The notes under the pieces were generated by a model. The model worked only from the letters and a program-made list of their open reading frames with translations. It was not told the origin of the DNA and ran no database searches. A stretch of 64,000 bases of DNA, taken from Silurus meridionalis. Lineage: Eukaryota; Chordata; Actinopteri; Siluriformes; Siluridae. The stretch is taken from the NCBI RefSeq assembly GCF_014805685.1, contig NC_060906.1, forward strand, positions 6,540,060 through 6,604,059, read 5' to 3'. The position numbers were made by a program, and so were the translations under genes. Of the stretch, positions 20,117-34,600 are shown piece after piece; within the stretch, counting starts at the first letter, position 1, and each line of letters opens with the position of its first letter.

Positions 20117-23100
20117 ATGGCGGCTGTGCTGCAGCAGATTTTGGAGCGAGGAGAGTTATCCAAACTATCAAAGGCAGTGCAGGGGAAGCTGGAGAAATAT
20201 CTTTCGGAGCAGCGGAGTGATGCTGACTACTATAAAGCCCAGTATGAGCAGCTTCGTGTGGACAGCGGTAAATATACTGCCCCTTTCCCTCACCGTGCAT
20301 TAGGCTAAGCGGGGAGACAGGCTAGGCTAGCATAAAGGTAGCTTGCTAAGCGCAGCCGATTTTGATTACTACAACTACCACTAATAATAATAATAACAAT
20401 TATAATAATTTGTTAATAGTATTAATAAATAAAATCATAATTAGAACATCAGTTATAATATTTTGTGTTCTACAGTACGAGTCAAAATCTCGGGCACTTT
20501 TTTTTCTGTCTTGTACATTCATAATGCAGACATCCAAACTATGAAAGAACATTATATAATTATATAATCAACCAAGAACAATGTGCTTGTCAATCACAGT
20601 CCATCAGTTGTCTTGTGCAAGACAGTGAGTACAGAGTCAGTAGTCCTGTTAGTGCTACTACTGTACAAATCCGTATTGTGGCAAGAAACACAGTGAAGTC
20701 AAAGAGAAACAAAACAGTTCATAATCACTTGAAGAACTGAAGGTCAGTCTAAGCGAAAAATCTCAAGCACTTCATCACGGCATTCGTCAAAACCATCCAA
20801 TGCCGTGATGAAACTCTCACGAGGACAGTTTTTGGAAAGCAAGAGCTACCTCTGCTGCAGAAGATGAGAGTTCATGCCCTGTACATAGAGTCGGGACTAG
20901 AAACTGTTGCTTCCGTGGAGAAACCTGCAGAAGAGACTTGCTTGGACTATGAAACACAAGAAAATGTGTTTGTTAGATGGTATGGATAGGGAACACACGG
21001 TTTCTAAATTTGTGGTTCCCACTGTGAAGCATGGAGAAGGAGGTGGGATTGTGTAGAGGTGGGCATGACCCGCATGGCAGCGATGTGTCGTCCTGTCTGG
21101 TTTGTATGTAGTGGATCCATAATTTGACCCCAAACACACCTCTAGGCTATGTAAGAATGGAGAAACCATCACAGAGTTTTGAGGAATCCAATATCTAAAA
21201 CATGTTCTGCATTGTTTACAATGTTTTTGGTTGACTGAATTATTCCATATGTGTTCTTTCATATTTAAGATGTCCTCAGTATTAATGTCTTATTCCTCAA
21301 AGGGTTGTGGGTAATATTAGCCAATAGCAGAAGTGTCCACCTTCCAGAAATCTCCTAGGAATACAGTCATCCGGGTACCTTTTGGGGCTCCTCTTTTTTA
21401 GGACGGATAAAGTAGGCGAATTGGAAATGCAGGAAATGTGATTGCGTGATGCAGAGAAGAACATTGAACTTTTAGCAGGAGTCATTGTGTCCTGCAGTAG
21501 GAATTTTAGCCAACAGTTGTTTTTTATTTTGCTTAGAGCAACAGTACTCGGACCTGGAGAGGTGCTACACGGAGAGCCGGGATCAGTGTGTGTCTGTAAC
21601 GAAAGATCATCAAAAACTCCAGGAGGAGTTCACATCGCTCGGTAAGCGCTTCAAAACCTTCTAAACCTGTGTGGGTTAAGCGATACCTTCTGTATGTACT
21701 GTCTAATACCTCAACTGTTTCACAGACGAAGAGCTGAAATCTCTCCGTGAGAAAACAAAGGAACACGAATCCTCGTACTCAAAGCTGGAGTCGGAGCAGG
21801 TAAAAACGAAGCCCATGGGTGTATTTCATTGACCTTTGCGTGTGATCTTGGATGTGATTGAGTGTCGTGTGTGTTTGTGCAGAAGGAGCTTTCTAAAATA
21901 AAGGACACCCTGGAGGCCGAGAAGCGAGACCTGGTGCGCACACTGGAGAGAACGGCACAGGAACTCGAGGGCCAGAGCGGTAACTGGAATTTAAATAGCT
22001 TTATGAAATCACCGTGTGTTTGTGTGGGGGGTTTTTTTGTTTGCTTTTTTTGCAGTCGGACCGCAACCTCTTTTATCTTCTGTTTTGTTTTGTTTTTTCC
22101 TTCTTCTCCTACAGAGGATCTGAAGCGGCTCGGTGACAGGCTGGTGGAGGTCAATGCCACAAATCTGCAGCTGAAGATGAAAATCGATGAGCTGGAGGCT
22201 CTGGAGGTCTCGATCAAGGTACAATCGTGAATAGTCCGTGAAAATTTTGAGCGCCTCCGGTCATATAGACAAAGGTTACAGCTAAATCGAGACACAAATT
22301 TAGACTCGCTGATGTCGAAGACTGTGAGGATCTCAGGTGGAATGCGAGGAAAGAATAGCTCAGAAGGATAAGCAGGATCGAGGGGCGTGAGATGAATTTG
22401 GAAGCAGTAGAAAGCCCAGCATTTGGTCATTTAAAGCTGCAGCATGTGTGTTCAAAGAGATTTGTCTGGGAGCAAAAATGAGAACACCAATGATTCCTGA
22501 TTTTTCCTGCATTTTTGTCCAAGTTTAATAAGTTCTTCTTTATCCAAGATTTATTATTGATAACTCTCCATGAATTTCACAACATCATGTCATTAGAATT
22601 AAAATGTCTTAGATGTCAACCTGCTACGTTCCTTTGAAGCACCCGGTGTTCCCGTATTTAAGCCAACTGTATCTGTGTATGTGAACAGTACAAAGAGAAA
22701 CGGATGGGGCAGGAGAAGGATCTGCTCGAAGGGCAGGTGAACTGGCTAAGCAAGGAGCTGAAGATGAAAAGTGAAGAGCTTCTCTCTCTGTCACGGGAGA
22801 AAGGCAGCGAGATTCTGGAGCTTAAGTGCAGCCTGAACAACAAAGACGATGAGGTACGTTGGTTCCAGTTCAAGGCTGACAGCTAGGACGTTTTGAATCA
22901 GAACTAACCCAAGATCTAAAAAGGACATAAAAGGAAATCAGCAGTGTAGTGCTTTATTTACTAGAGGTCGGTCGATATCGATAGCTTGGTCGAATCGTAC
23001 TCGCTGTTAACCAATTAATTAACCGATTGTTTTGGAAAATGATACTGGATTAGAAAACAAACATTACTCTCCATGTAAAATAGTACTGAACTTTATTACA

Positions 23101-25379
23101 TAAGTTAAAAAAAAAAACTAAAATTAATTACATTAATAAATATTGAGAAAATTAGGACATGCAATCAAACTGAAACAAAAATAGCACTGAAAAGTTACAT
23201 CCAAAAAAAACACTTGTGATTTGCCTCTAGAGGCCGCTCTTGTACTGTATAACGCAATCTGGACAAACATAGCATGAGTTTTTTCAGTGACAGCAATCAT
23301 CTAACTATGCGGATTAATTGTCAAAAACCGATGAGTCGGCCGACATCTAATATTCACACAATGTTTTTTAGGTTAGAAATGACGAGTATATTTTGTGTGC
23401 AGTGTACCAGATTACAGGACCAGCTGCTCAGTCTGAAATCCTCCAACGAGAACCTTCAGAAGCAAACCGAGGACCTTATCAGCAAACTGAAAGAGGTGAG
23501 TCAGAGTTCCTGCGCTTTCTGTGCGTCGCCGTTAATGCACACTGACTAACGCGCGCTTTTATCCAGGCCAAAGAACAGCAAGCAAGTTCAGAGGAGAAAT
23601 TCCGAAACGAGCTTAACGCCAACATCAAGCTGTCGAACCTGTACAAGGTAAATTTGCTTGGCAGTATTGAATAGCACGTGTGGTTTCTGGTCTGAAGTGT
23701 GAACAGTAAAGATATATCCCCATTGTGACTAAAAATATAACCTTTCCCCTGCTCCTTGACATGTTGCCGATGAATCAGGGAGCAGCAGCAGATGCAGAGG
23801 CAAAGAGTGAAGAGCTGAACCAGGCCGTAGAAGAGCTGCATAAGCTGCTAAAGGAGGCAGGGGAAGGTGAGAGGAGAGAAACGCACTGTTCTTTGCACAA
23901 GTGTGTATTTCTGCACTGAGATGGCTGAATATCACACATTCTCATCACAAGATCTTTATTTATGTTGACATTTTATGGCTTTTCCCAGACGTCTCCTAAT
24001 CCAGAGTGACTTACAATGTGACAAGATTAAAGATCATGCTACTAAAATCAGTAAATGAAAACGTGGGGTGCGGTATTTTGTGTAAGCAACTGTGAGTTGT
24101 GTGTTGTGTGCAGCTCATAAAGCTATGGAGATGAAGCTGGCTGAGGCAGAGAGCTGCAACCAGAAGGAAGTGGCCGAGCTGAAGGAGCGCATCGGCATCC
24201 TGGAGAAAGAGCTGGACAACGCCAACGATCTTCTGTCAGACACGAAGCGCCGAGGTGAGCAATAATGGCTGTGACTCCCCTCTGCTTCCCTTCAGCAATG
24301 TTGTCTGTGAAAGAATTGAATGTTTGTTGTTGTTATTCCAGCCGGCCACACGTCCACATCAGTTCTCCCGGACGAACAGCTGAGCACAATGTCTCCCACC
24401 GCAGCAGCCATCTTCAAAATCAGGCCAGGCATGAAGCTCACAGAGGTACTTTACTTTGGTTTTTCAGCAATGCTTACACTACTGATAACACTAACACACT
24501 AGTAACGTATCATGCCTGCAATCCAGATCTACAGCGCCTACGTGGAGTCTCAAGAGCAACTGCAACTGGAGAAACTGGAGAACAAGCGTGTGAACAAGTA
24601 CCTGGATGACATTGTGCAGGAGGTTGAGGCTAAAGCACCCATGCTGAAGAGGCAGAGGGAGGAGCTGGAGCGCTCCCAGAAATCCGTGGCCAGTTTGTCT
24701 GCCAAGTTGGAGCATGCTATGCAGGTGAGGTAGAAGAGGAAAATAACAAGTCTTCCTCAATCCGCTGGCAAATTTGTATCGCTAAAGCACGAGACTGACT
24801 TTAAAGTGGCACTTTTGGTAACTTCCTATGGAGGAGCAAGACTTGCTCTGATACGACGACTCCTGTTTATTTATTTTTATTTTTTTTATATAACCTGTCT
24901 GAGATTTATTCTGTGGCTTGTGTGCAGGAAGTACAGCGCTTGCAGAAAGAGGCAGATGAAGCCAACAAGCACTCCTCCATGCTGGAGAGAGACAATCAGA
25001 GGTTTGAGGTGCAGCTGAGCGACATGGCTCGCCAGGTGAGACTTTTTCAGGGGTAATGCCCATTTTACAAATGACTGCATGAACGGGTTTGGTCAGAAAA
25101 GTAAAGCCCAGATGTCTTTCAGACAAGAGTTTTAGGGCTCTGTGCAGGACACTGCAGTTCTACTACTCCAATATTTACACACCCTGGCTGAAGTCCGTGT
25201 CCAACACAGTTGAGATGAAGACCTTCAGTTTAACTCTAAAATTAGGTTTAAATGTGAGTGAATGTCAGTGTTGTCCGCATATAGTATATGCGCACACACA
25301 CACGCTTGTTTTTTCTGTTAGGTGCTACTGAGCAGTAGGGGTGGGTGTGTGTGTGTGTGTGTATGTATGTATGTGTATA

Positions 25380-25439
<60 letters not shown>

Positions 25440-25598
25440 TTGTTTTAACGATATGCAAATTGAAATGACCTATTATCACTTATTTTCAGTAACGATGCAT
25501 TTCAAGTGTTCACGAATTCACATTTATTGAATATGAATATATATATATATATATAGATATATAGATATAGATATAGATATATATATAGATATAGATAT

Positions 25599-25633
<35 letters not shown>

Positions 25634-28600
25634 TAGAGAGATAGAGATAGAGATAGAGATATATATAGATAGGGTTAGGGTTAGGGTTTTTTTTTCACAA
25701 AAACAAAAAGGGCATGGGAAAGTAAAACCAAGAAAACAGAGAACTTACAAATAGGAGCTAAACAGGCACCAAGGAACCAAAGCAGAAGAAAAACCGGCTA
25801 AAGACCTGCACAAAATTAGAGCTAAAGCAATCGCCGCAGGAACCAAAAACACATTACCTGGAAATTCCTCCGAATCCTGACAAGCTCACTTTACAGAAGA
25901 GAAGCGACTTCTGTTGTTCTTAATAGAATGCTTTAGTTTTGAAAAATAAACAGTGTACTTTAATATATTGTTTCAGTTAATCAGTACACTATTGACATTG
26001 TACAAAAGTTTTTTTGTAAATATTTTTTTTCCCCCTAAATATCGCAAACTCCTACTGAGCAGTGTGAGAATTTTTATTGCTCCTGAGCTCTGCCTGTCTG
26101 CCATTTAAACAAACTAGAACATTGAGGTGTTTCCTGTTGCGTTCCGCTCAGCATCTCGCGATCTCACCATATCTTCTGTGTCTCAGGTTCGGGTGTTGCT
26201 GATCGAGCTGGAGGAGGCACGTGGGAATCACGTGTTGCATGACGAGGAGGACGTGTGTTCCGCAGACGTGAGCAGTACGTCCGAGGTGATATCGCAGCAC
26301 CTGGTCTCGTTCCGCAGCGTGGAGGAACTGCAGCAGCAGAACCAGCGGCTGCTGGTGGCCCTGCGTGAGCTCGGAGATGCCCAGGAGCGAGGAGAGATGG
26401 AGGCTGAGGGCACCAAGTGAGTGGTTCGCTGCTCGGCACCTGAGCAGTTAATGACGCACAATGAAAGTGTGTTTTATTTTTAATACAGTGCACAACAACA
26501 TTTGTGGTACCTATTTGCTCAGTGAGCAATGGCCCAAGATACAGTTAAGGAACTTTCAGAGGAACCCAGACTCTACTCTTATCACTAAAATTAGATTGTG
26601 TGTGGTTTTGCAGACAGGCAGAGCTCCAGAACAGTTTGGAGAAGGCCCAGCTTGAGCTGGAGCAGCTTCGTGAACAGCGTACACACCAGATGCAGCTGGT
26701 TGAATCCATTGTGCGCCAGCGAGACATGTACCGAGTCCTGCTCGCCCAGGCCACAGGGGTCAACTTCCCTCAGCAAGGTGATAGAAGCTCTGCTTTCACA
26801 ATTCAGACGCTGTTTGATTTGTTTTTGCTTTAATATAACGTGATTATTGGAATGTAGGTGCTTCCTCGGACGAGTTCTCTCTCACCTCCACGCCCCGTCG
26901 GTCCCCTGCGGCCACGCCCACCACGGGCACACCCACCGGGCTTGTCACCGCTGCAATCCAAGACTCCACGGAGACGGTGGAGGCCAAGGCCGCACTGAAA
27001 CAGGTCACTAATACATAGTGTGCACTAGAAGGCAGGCCACTGCTGCACTTATTATGATTAGGTGTAAAGGTGTAGCTCAGTCAGTCAGTCAGTTCTGCAG
27101 GATTCAGTTTGGTTTAGTTTAAAGTGCATTTACCTGTGGAGCAGATCTACATATGTATAAATCCCTAATGGATAAAAAAAAAACAAAATTAGGTTAAGGA
27201 GAGATGTAGGAACTGACACCTGCACTGTGCTACTGAAATGGAAATGAACCATTGACCACTGATCACAAATGTACAAATGAGTAAAGAACAAGGTGCACAA
27301 TGCAACACACACACGGCTCTGTGAAAAACATTGACACTGATATCTCAAAATATGAAGAACCAGGATGTGTAAAGCGAATTCATGATGTGTGAACATTGAA
27401 TAGCGGTTGAGCATTTTTACCGATAGTTAAATATTTAGATCTGAGCTTCATTACATAAATTTTAATAAATATAAATATATTAATTATATTGCTAAATAAG
27501 ACGCATTCAAACACTCCTAATAAAAAAAATCTCCATTAAAAATAAAATCTAAGACACTTCAAATAAACAGCATGAGGCACCAATGTTTCACCTCTAGTGG
27601 CCGCTCTCGTACTGTATAACGCAACCCAGAAAAATGATCGGGATGTATTTTTGCAATCTATTGGTTCCGATTAATCCGCAAAACCAATAAATCGGTCACC
27701 CTCTGAATGTGAAGGCGTGAGTGTTTTAAGCTTTGCCAAATTCAAAGACTTATACATTTCACCGCTCTTTGAAGTGAAATTCTTACGAATCTCTTCTTGC
27801 TAAATATTGTATTATTTTTCTTATCTAAAGGAAGTGCGCAGTGCAGTCATGCTTCATGTATTTGTTTACAAAACGTGTCAAGAACTAAAATAAGACACAA
27901 TTGAAGCTGTTTTAATCTGCAGCATCTGAATGTATTTGCTGTGGAATAATTGTGTGCGCCTGCCTCCAGCTCCAAGAGGTGTTCGGGGCTTTTAAGAAAG
28001 AGAAGGCAGAACGTGAGAAGGATCTGACGGAGCATTGCGAGAAGCTGCAAGAGCAGGTGTCCGAACGGAGATCCCAGAACGCCACGGTTTCCACTCAGCT
28101 GGAGTTTGCTTCTAAGCGGTGAGAGCCGAGGTCTTCAAACGCAACACGAAAACCAATCGCATGTGTATTATTGCAGATGGAAAAGTGATTGTGTGTGTCC
28201 CAGATATGAGATGCTGCAGGATAACGTGGAAGGTTACCGCAAGGAGATCGCTTCTCTGAGAGAGAAAACCCAGAAGCAGGAAGCCGCTGGTCAGAAGAGC
28301 GAGCAGATGGTGCACATGCTCACACAAGACCTGCGTGCCGCGAATGAGAAACTGTCCATCCTCGAAGTAAGTGTGTGTATGCTGAGCTAGGGGTTTTTTA
28401 TTTCTTTTTTTTTTATTTGTTGATTATAACCAGAAGCGTCACAGAAGACTAAGAGATGCTATGAAATGCGGCAGAAAATAGACCGGGGATGTTTAGTTCA
28501 TTTATTTATTACCGAATAAATTTATGGCAACATAAATGTGTTTTTCTCTACATTGCCACGGAGTTCGAAAGAGCTGGAAAGGAACAGTTATTTCACAAAA

Positions 28601-31600
28601 TTTGCTAAATTTAGACGAAACGCCGGATTCAAATTTATCTGGACAAGTGTAGATGTAGACTAAGACATGGCCAGACACATGCGCAGGACTGCGTCAATGC
28701 TCCTGTTTAACCAGTGTGTAACTTTTTCCAAATGGCTGCCTGTCACCTTAACAGTTTTTGATACTACTATTTAATGTAACATGTTCAAGTTTACTAGCGC
28801 TTACATGCATTTATTTATTAATTTTTTGGTAACCTGGATGTTAGTCAGAAATAACAGAATGTATCTAAAGGTATTTTATGTGCATCACAACGCGCTGTTT
28901 GTTAAATTGTATCACTTTTATGCTTTTACATGATATTGTATATTAATGCAGTTAGCTTGGTGTTTCAAGACTCCAGATTTAGGAAATTTGCAACAATCTA
29001 ACTAAAGACTTACGAACGCTCTTTTAAACACTCAGTCGCAAGTGGAGAGCCTGCGCAAGGAGCGAGATGTGCTGAAGACGGTGGAGTCGAGTCTGATCCA
29101 GGAGAAGGAGTCGATCCTCGCCCAGCAGAGGAACCAGAACCTCCTGCTCACCAATCTCAAATCCATCCAGGTACTTGATGCTTCCGTACCCTTACACCCA
29201 AAGGAGACGACGTGTACTAAGGCGTTCGTGCGTTCTTTCAGGCCACATTGGAGCGCTCGGAGACCGAAACCAGGCACCGGCTCACGGCACAGGTGGAGAA
29301 GCAAGAGCGAGAGATTTCCCAACTGCAGAAGAAACTGGAGCAGGAGGTGGAGCAGAGGCATACGCTGGAGCGCAATCATGATGCAAGTTCAAGCTTTATT
29401 ATGATTTCTAGTAGTTTAGTTCATGTTGTTTCGACTCCAAAGTAACCGAAAGCCGCTTATCGTTCACAGAAGCAGCTTCTGGACGCGAAGAAGCAGGTGG
29501 AGGTGCAGTGCGCATTGCACCAAAGGACCAGAGAGCAGCTGAACGCCACACAGCAGGAGCTCAGCGGTCTCCAGCAGCAGATGAACACCAGAGAGGGACG
29601 GCTTTCCTCACCCAGCACTCACACAAGCCTCACTGGTAACACACAATACCCACAATTTCTCTGCAGTCTGTTAAATGCCTGAGTGATGAATCATTTAGGT
29701 GTTTCATGAGAAAGGAACGTGATGTTTGTTTTTCCAGATAGTTTGTCACCCTGTACTCGTAATATAAACATCAATGATCCCAAATATCAATATCTACTGG
29801 TTCAGGCTGTTCTGTGGAATACATGTTTGACCAGTTCAATATCAATGAAAATAAGAGAAACTAGAGCTCATGCTGCCTTTACTTCAGTGCTACTGGATCA
29901 CTTTACATCTCGTCCTCTTTCCGCTGCAGGGCCGCCGGCTGACAAAGAGGACGCAGAGGAACTGCGCAAGCATCTGAATGAAGCGAAGAGCAGTAGCCAG
30001 GACCTGGCGGAGAGACTCGAGAGCGCCACCACATCTCTCGATCAGTACAGAGCCATGTGCCTCAGTCTGGAGGAGGCCCTGGAGAAAGAGAAACAGGTGA
30101 CCAACGAAGAATGGATTTTAATCGATATGAATTAACTGACTTTTATTCCTAACACATCTGTCACACATCTAACCACAGCTGTCATCCTCTAGGGCAGACA
30201 GTCATTCTTTTTTCAAAGCTATTTCTAACAAAACTGTTTTTACCGACTCAAGTTTTCCAACTGAGGTTTTCTGGCACATCAAGTTGCAGGCGATCAGTGC
30301 CCATTTCTCTTCCAGGTAACCGAACAAGTGAAGGCGTCGGTTGAAGGCCAGGTTTCGGAGGCTCACGAGCGGCTTCAGCAGCTGGAAAAGAAGCTTCACG
30401 AAGCCGAGAAGGCCAAGAATGAAATCCAGGAAGAGAAGCAGAAGGCTGTGGCAGCCATTGAGCAGCAGGTACAGTTTTGTGGCTTTTTCTATACATAAAA
30501 AAAGCACATTTTGTTTAGTGTAGTTTTAAAGGTGCATTTATGCACATTCAAATCTGTTAATATCAAACCATCCTCTACACATTCCAGGCTCCTCACAAAC
30601 TGAAGATGCAGGAAAATAAAGCAGTAGTATAGTAGTAGTAACAACAAAGTAGATTAATTTTGACTTATTTATATAAAGCAGTTTTAATTCATTCCTGATT
30701 TCAGGTGAGCGAGCTGCAGCAGAACCTGAGCAGCCTGCAGTCCGAGCACCAGGAAGCTTTGCAGAAAGCTGCTCTGGTGGAAGCTCAAGTGCAGCAGGCC
30801 GTGCTGGACAGCCAGGAGCAGGCTCGTTTCGCTGCTGAGGCCCAGGACAAGTACGAGCAAGAGATGTTACTCCATGCAGCCGACGTGGAAGCCCTGCAAG
30901 CAGCCAAAGCTCAGGGCCAGCATGCCTCACAGCTTCGCCTGCAGCTGGAAGAGAAGCTCCAGACAGTCAGCGCACAGCTGTTTGAGGCCCGAGTGTCCTG
31001 GGAGGAGCAGGAGAAGATTTTCAAAGTATGTTACAGCTCATCTCTGGCATATCTTGGTATATATGTGTGTATGAATGCCTTTTATAAAAAATGTGACATC
31101 CTGTGCCCTGTTCTGCTTTCTGTCTCTCAGGAGGAGCACACTAAGATGGAGTCACGCTGTCAAGACTTGCAGAAGCAGAACGAGCTCTTACATGAGCAGA
31201 TCCAGGCCCTGAGTGGGAAGATGGTGAGCCAGCTCCAGCAGGCAGCCGGCGATAGCTCACTGAACGTTTCCCTCACCGAGGAGGGGAAGTCTCAGGAGCA
31301 GCTCCTTGAGATCCTCAGGTTTGCCAGAGCTTTACATATGTTTTTCTATATAAATTATAAAAAGATTTTTTTCGGTCATTCATGTGGTTTTGTCGAATAT
31401 TTGAATTCTAGCTTCGTTCGTCGGGAGAAAGAGATATCGGAGTCACGTTTCGAGGTGGCTCAGGGAGAGTGTCTGAGGCACCGACTGAGAGTGGAGCACC
31501 TGGAGCGGGAGCTGAAGGAGGTCCAGGACTCGCTCAATGCTGAAAGAGAAAGGATGCAGGTGTCGAAATGCTCCATAGAATTTTTTAAGCTTTGCCCTCT

Positions 31601-34600
31601 TCTGTAAACCATGTGTTTAAAATAAAATTTAAATTTTTTATTTTATTTATTTTAAGGTGACTGCAAAGACCTTGTCCCAACACGATGAGCTGATGAAGAA
31701 GACCGAGACCATGAATGTGCTGGTGGAGACCAATAAGATGCTGCGAGACGAGAAGGAAAGACTGGAGCAGGAGCTACAGCAGACTCAAGCCAAAGTAAAA
31801 GAAAACGAACCGTCTTTAAACTCAGTTATAAATCAGGAAAAAATCTTTTTCTTTATTTCATTTGGAAATTCTGAGATCATTTTGCAATTTTGGAATGTTG
31901 CTTGAGGGTTTTGTGATTGCCGATCAGGTACGGCACGGCCCACAATCTGTTCTCTCCTTTCTCAGGTTAGCAAGCTGCATTCAGACATCTTGCCCATGCA
32001 GGAGTCCAACGCCGAGCTGAGCGAAAAGAGCGGCATGCTGCAGGCTGAGAAAAAACTCCTGGAAGAGGAAATCAAGCGCTGGAAAGCACGTACTCAGGTC
32101 TGCATGCCAATTGATGATTTTTATTACAGAAATACAGATATTGGTTTATAGATGGATAGAAAAGGGATTTTAAATGTTTGCTAATGTAAATTGTGTAATA
32201 TGCGCAACAAGTGTAGAAACAATTCTGACAGCAAATACATTGCAATAAAGCATAAACAATGGCAATTTATTATTGTTCATCATGTGTAGAAAGTATTTAT
32301 TCAGTCAATGCCAGATGTATACAGACCCGACTGCAATTAAAACATGCAGTTCTGTAATATACATTAAAGACATCATTATCGTGTCCATGTGTAGTTCCTG
32401 GTGAGTCAGCAGAAGGACACAGACCCAGAAGAGTATAAACGGCTGCACTCGGAGAAAGAAGCCCATCTCAAGCGCATCCAGCAGCTTACTGAGGAAACCG
32501 GTCGGCTCAAGGCAGAGTCAACCAGGTAAAAAAAAAAAAAAAAACACTTGTACATCAATCATTTTTATCATTACAGACAGAGACAACCTTCACTAACCAA
32601 CAGTCCACCATGACCTACAGAGACATCAGTAGTATTTGCTTCACTCTGCATAATATATTTATTTGTTGGATTATGTTTAAGGTTTTTTTTTTTTTTTTTG
32701 CTTTTGTCTGTAGGACTAGCAGTTCAGTCACCACATTGCAGTCCCAGGTGCAGAACCTGCGGGAGAATCTTGGCAAGTTGACAGTAGAAAGGGACGGTCT
32801 GAAGAAAGAGCTAGAGGCCAAGACCCTGGACATCCAAGAGAAGCTCAAGACCATCACTCAGGTCAAGAAGCTTGGACGCCGTTATAAAACCCAATATGAG
32901 GAGCTAAAAGTTGAGCATGACAAGGTAAGTGTTTTTTTTTTTTCCTTCCCCCTCCTTTCTCCTATAATATATTCCACATTGAGCAACACAATATGACCTC
33001 TATATACAAAAAAAAATACCAGAAAGGATGAGTTTCAGATAAGCTGCTCTCATGCTAAGATCCAAGTTTTCTGTTTTATAGATGGTGGCAGTTGCTGCCT
33101 CGGCTCCAGTCCAAGACCAGGAAGCTCAGCAGGCCTCGGCTCAGGAGCTACAGGGCCTCAAAGATTCCCTCAGCCAATCAGAGGCCAAGACTCAGGAGCT
33201 GGAGAGCCAGCTGGAAACTCTAAACAAAGTGTGTTTCCCATCAGTAATTATAGTACCGAATAGCGTCTTTTCCGCTTTGATCAAGTCCCTGAATTTGCGT
33301 GACGCGAGTAACGCGGTAACCTCTGTGCTAAACTGGGTGTGTTGTCTGTTCACAGACAGCAGGGGAGCGTGAAACAGAAGCACGCACAGCGCAGGACCAG
33401 GTATCCCACCTGCAGGGGGAGCTAACACGCTTACGGCAGGAGCTGGTGGAGAAGTCGGCGCAGGAAGACCGACTCCGGCAGCAGCTGGTCGAGAAGGAGG
33501 ATCGGACCAGAAAAGCGATTCTGGGGGCAAAACAGAAAATCCACCACCTTGTGGGTAAGAACTGCGAAACATTTTTCTGACAAAATCTAACTATGCCACT
33601 TGACTGCCATTTTCTCATGTAGAGGTGAAGAGTCAGTTGGTGAAGGAGAACGAGGAGCTGAAGCAGCAGCGCGAGGAGTTTAAGCAGCAGCGCGAGGAGC
33701 TGGAGGTGCGTCTGAATGCTCTGCGCTCGCAGTACGAGGGCCGCCTGAGCCGTCAGGAGAAGGAGCTTCGGGAGCTACGCGACCTGCGAGAGCAGCAGGA
33801 AAGACACGTGGAGCAGAGAGATGAGCCAGTGGAGCAAGGCACCAGCAAGGTAGCTTGATTCCGTTCGCTTAATGTGTAACCTAGAATGTTGTTTTTTAAT
33901 AGACTTTTCGCCTTTTCTTGTTGCTAATAAGTGTATTGTGTTCCCAGGTGCAGGAGCCACAGAGGACCACTGAGCAGAGGCAGATCTCTCTGAAATCCAC
34001 ACCAGTGGCTGAAAGGGGCAGGTATGTGACTGTAGACTAACTAGTATTCACGCTCCTGCCATTGAGTAAAGTGCGCAAAGATTTTGTAACATTTGCTCAC
34101 GTTTTGTGTCTCCAGTGCGAGCAGCTCAGAGCCTCCCACAGCCAATATAAAACCCACTCCCCTGGTGGCCACCCCCAGCAAACCCCAAGCCATTCCTGGG
34201 AACAAACCCACCCCGAGGGCCAGTATAAAACCAATGATCACTCCAGCTGCAGTGCCCACACCCACTCCTACTGCAACAGTGATGCCCACCACCCAGCAGG
34301 AGAGCCAAGAGGGTAGGTTTAAAAAAAAAAAAAAAGAAAATTTCCAGATAAACTACAGCACTGTAAGATTAATCTGAAAACTAAGAAATTTGGAGATTTC
34401 CGTTTCTGAACGTCCTTTGTATCCCCCCACAGCCCTGTCATCAGACGCTCCTCTGGAGCATGTGTCCGTGTTTGGAAACACCACTGGCTCTGTGCGCTCC
34501 ACCAGCCCCAACATTCAGACCACTCTGGCTCAGCCCATGCTGAGTGTCCAGCAGAGCCAAACAACTGCGTTCGTCCAGCCCACGCAGCAACAGAGTGTAC

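Noticed and set aside
30705..31607. A single 300-codon open reading frame as one gene
   Set aside because: It is tpr exons 24-26 with two short introns read through. The donor and acceptor sites and homology show separate exons.
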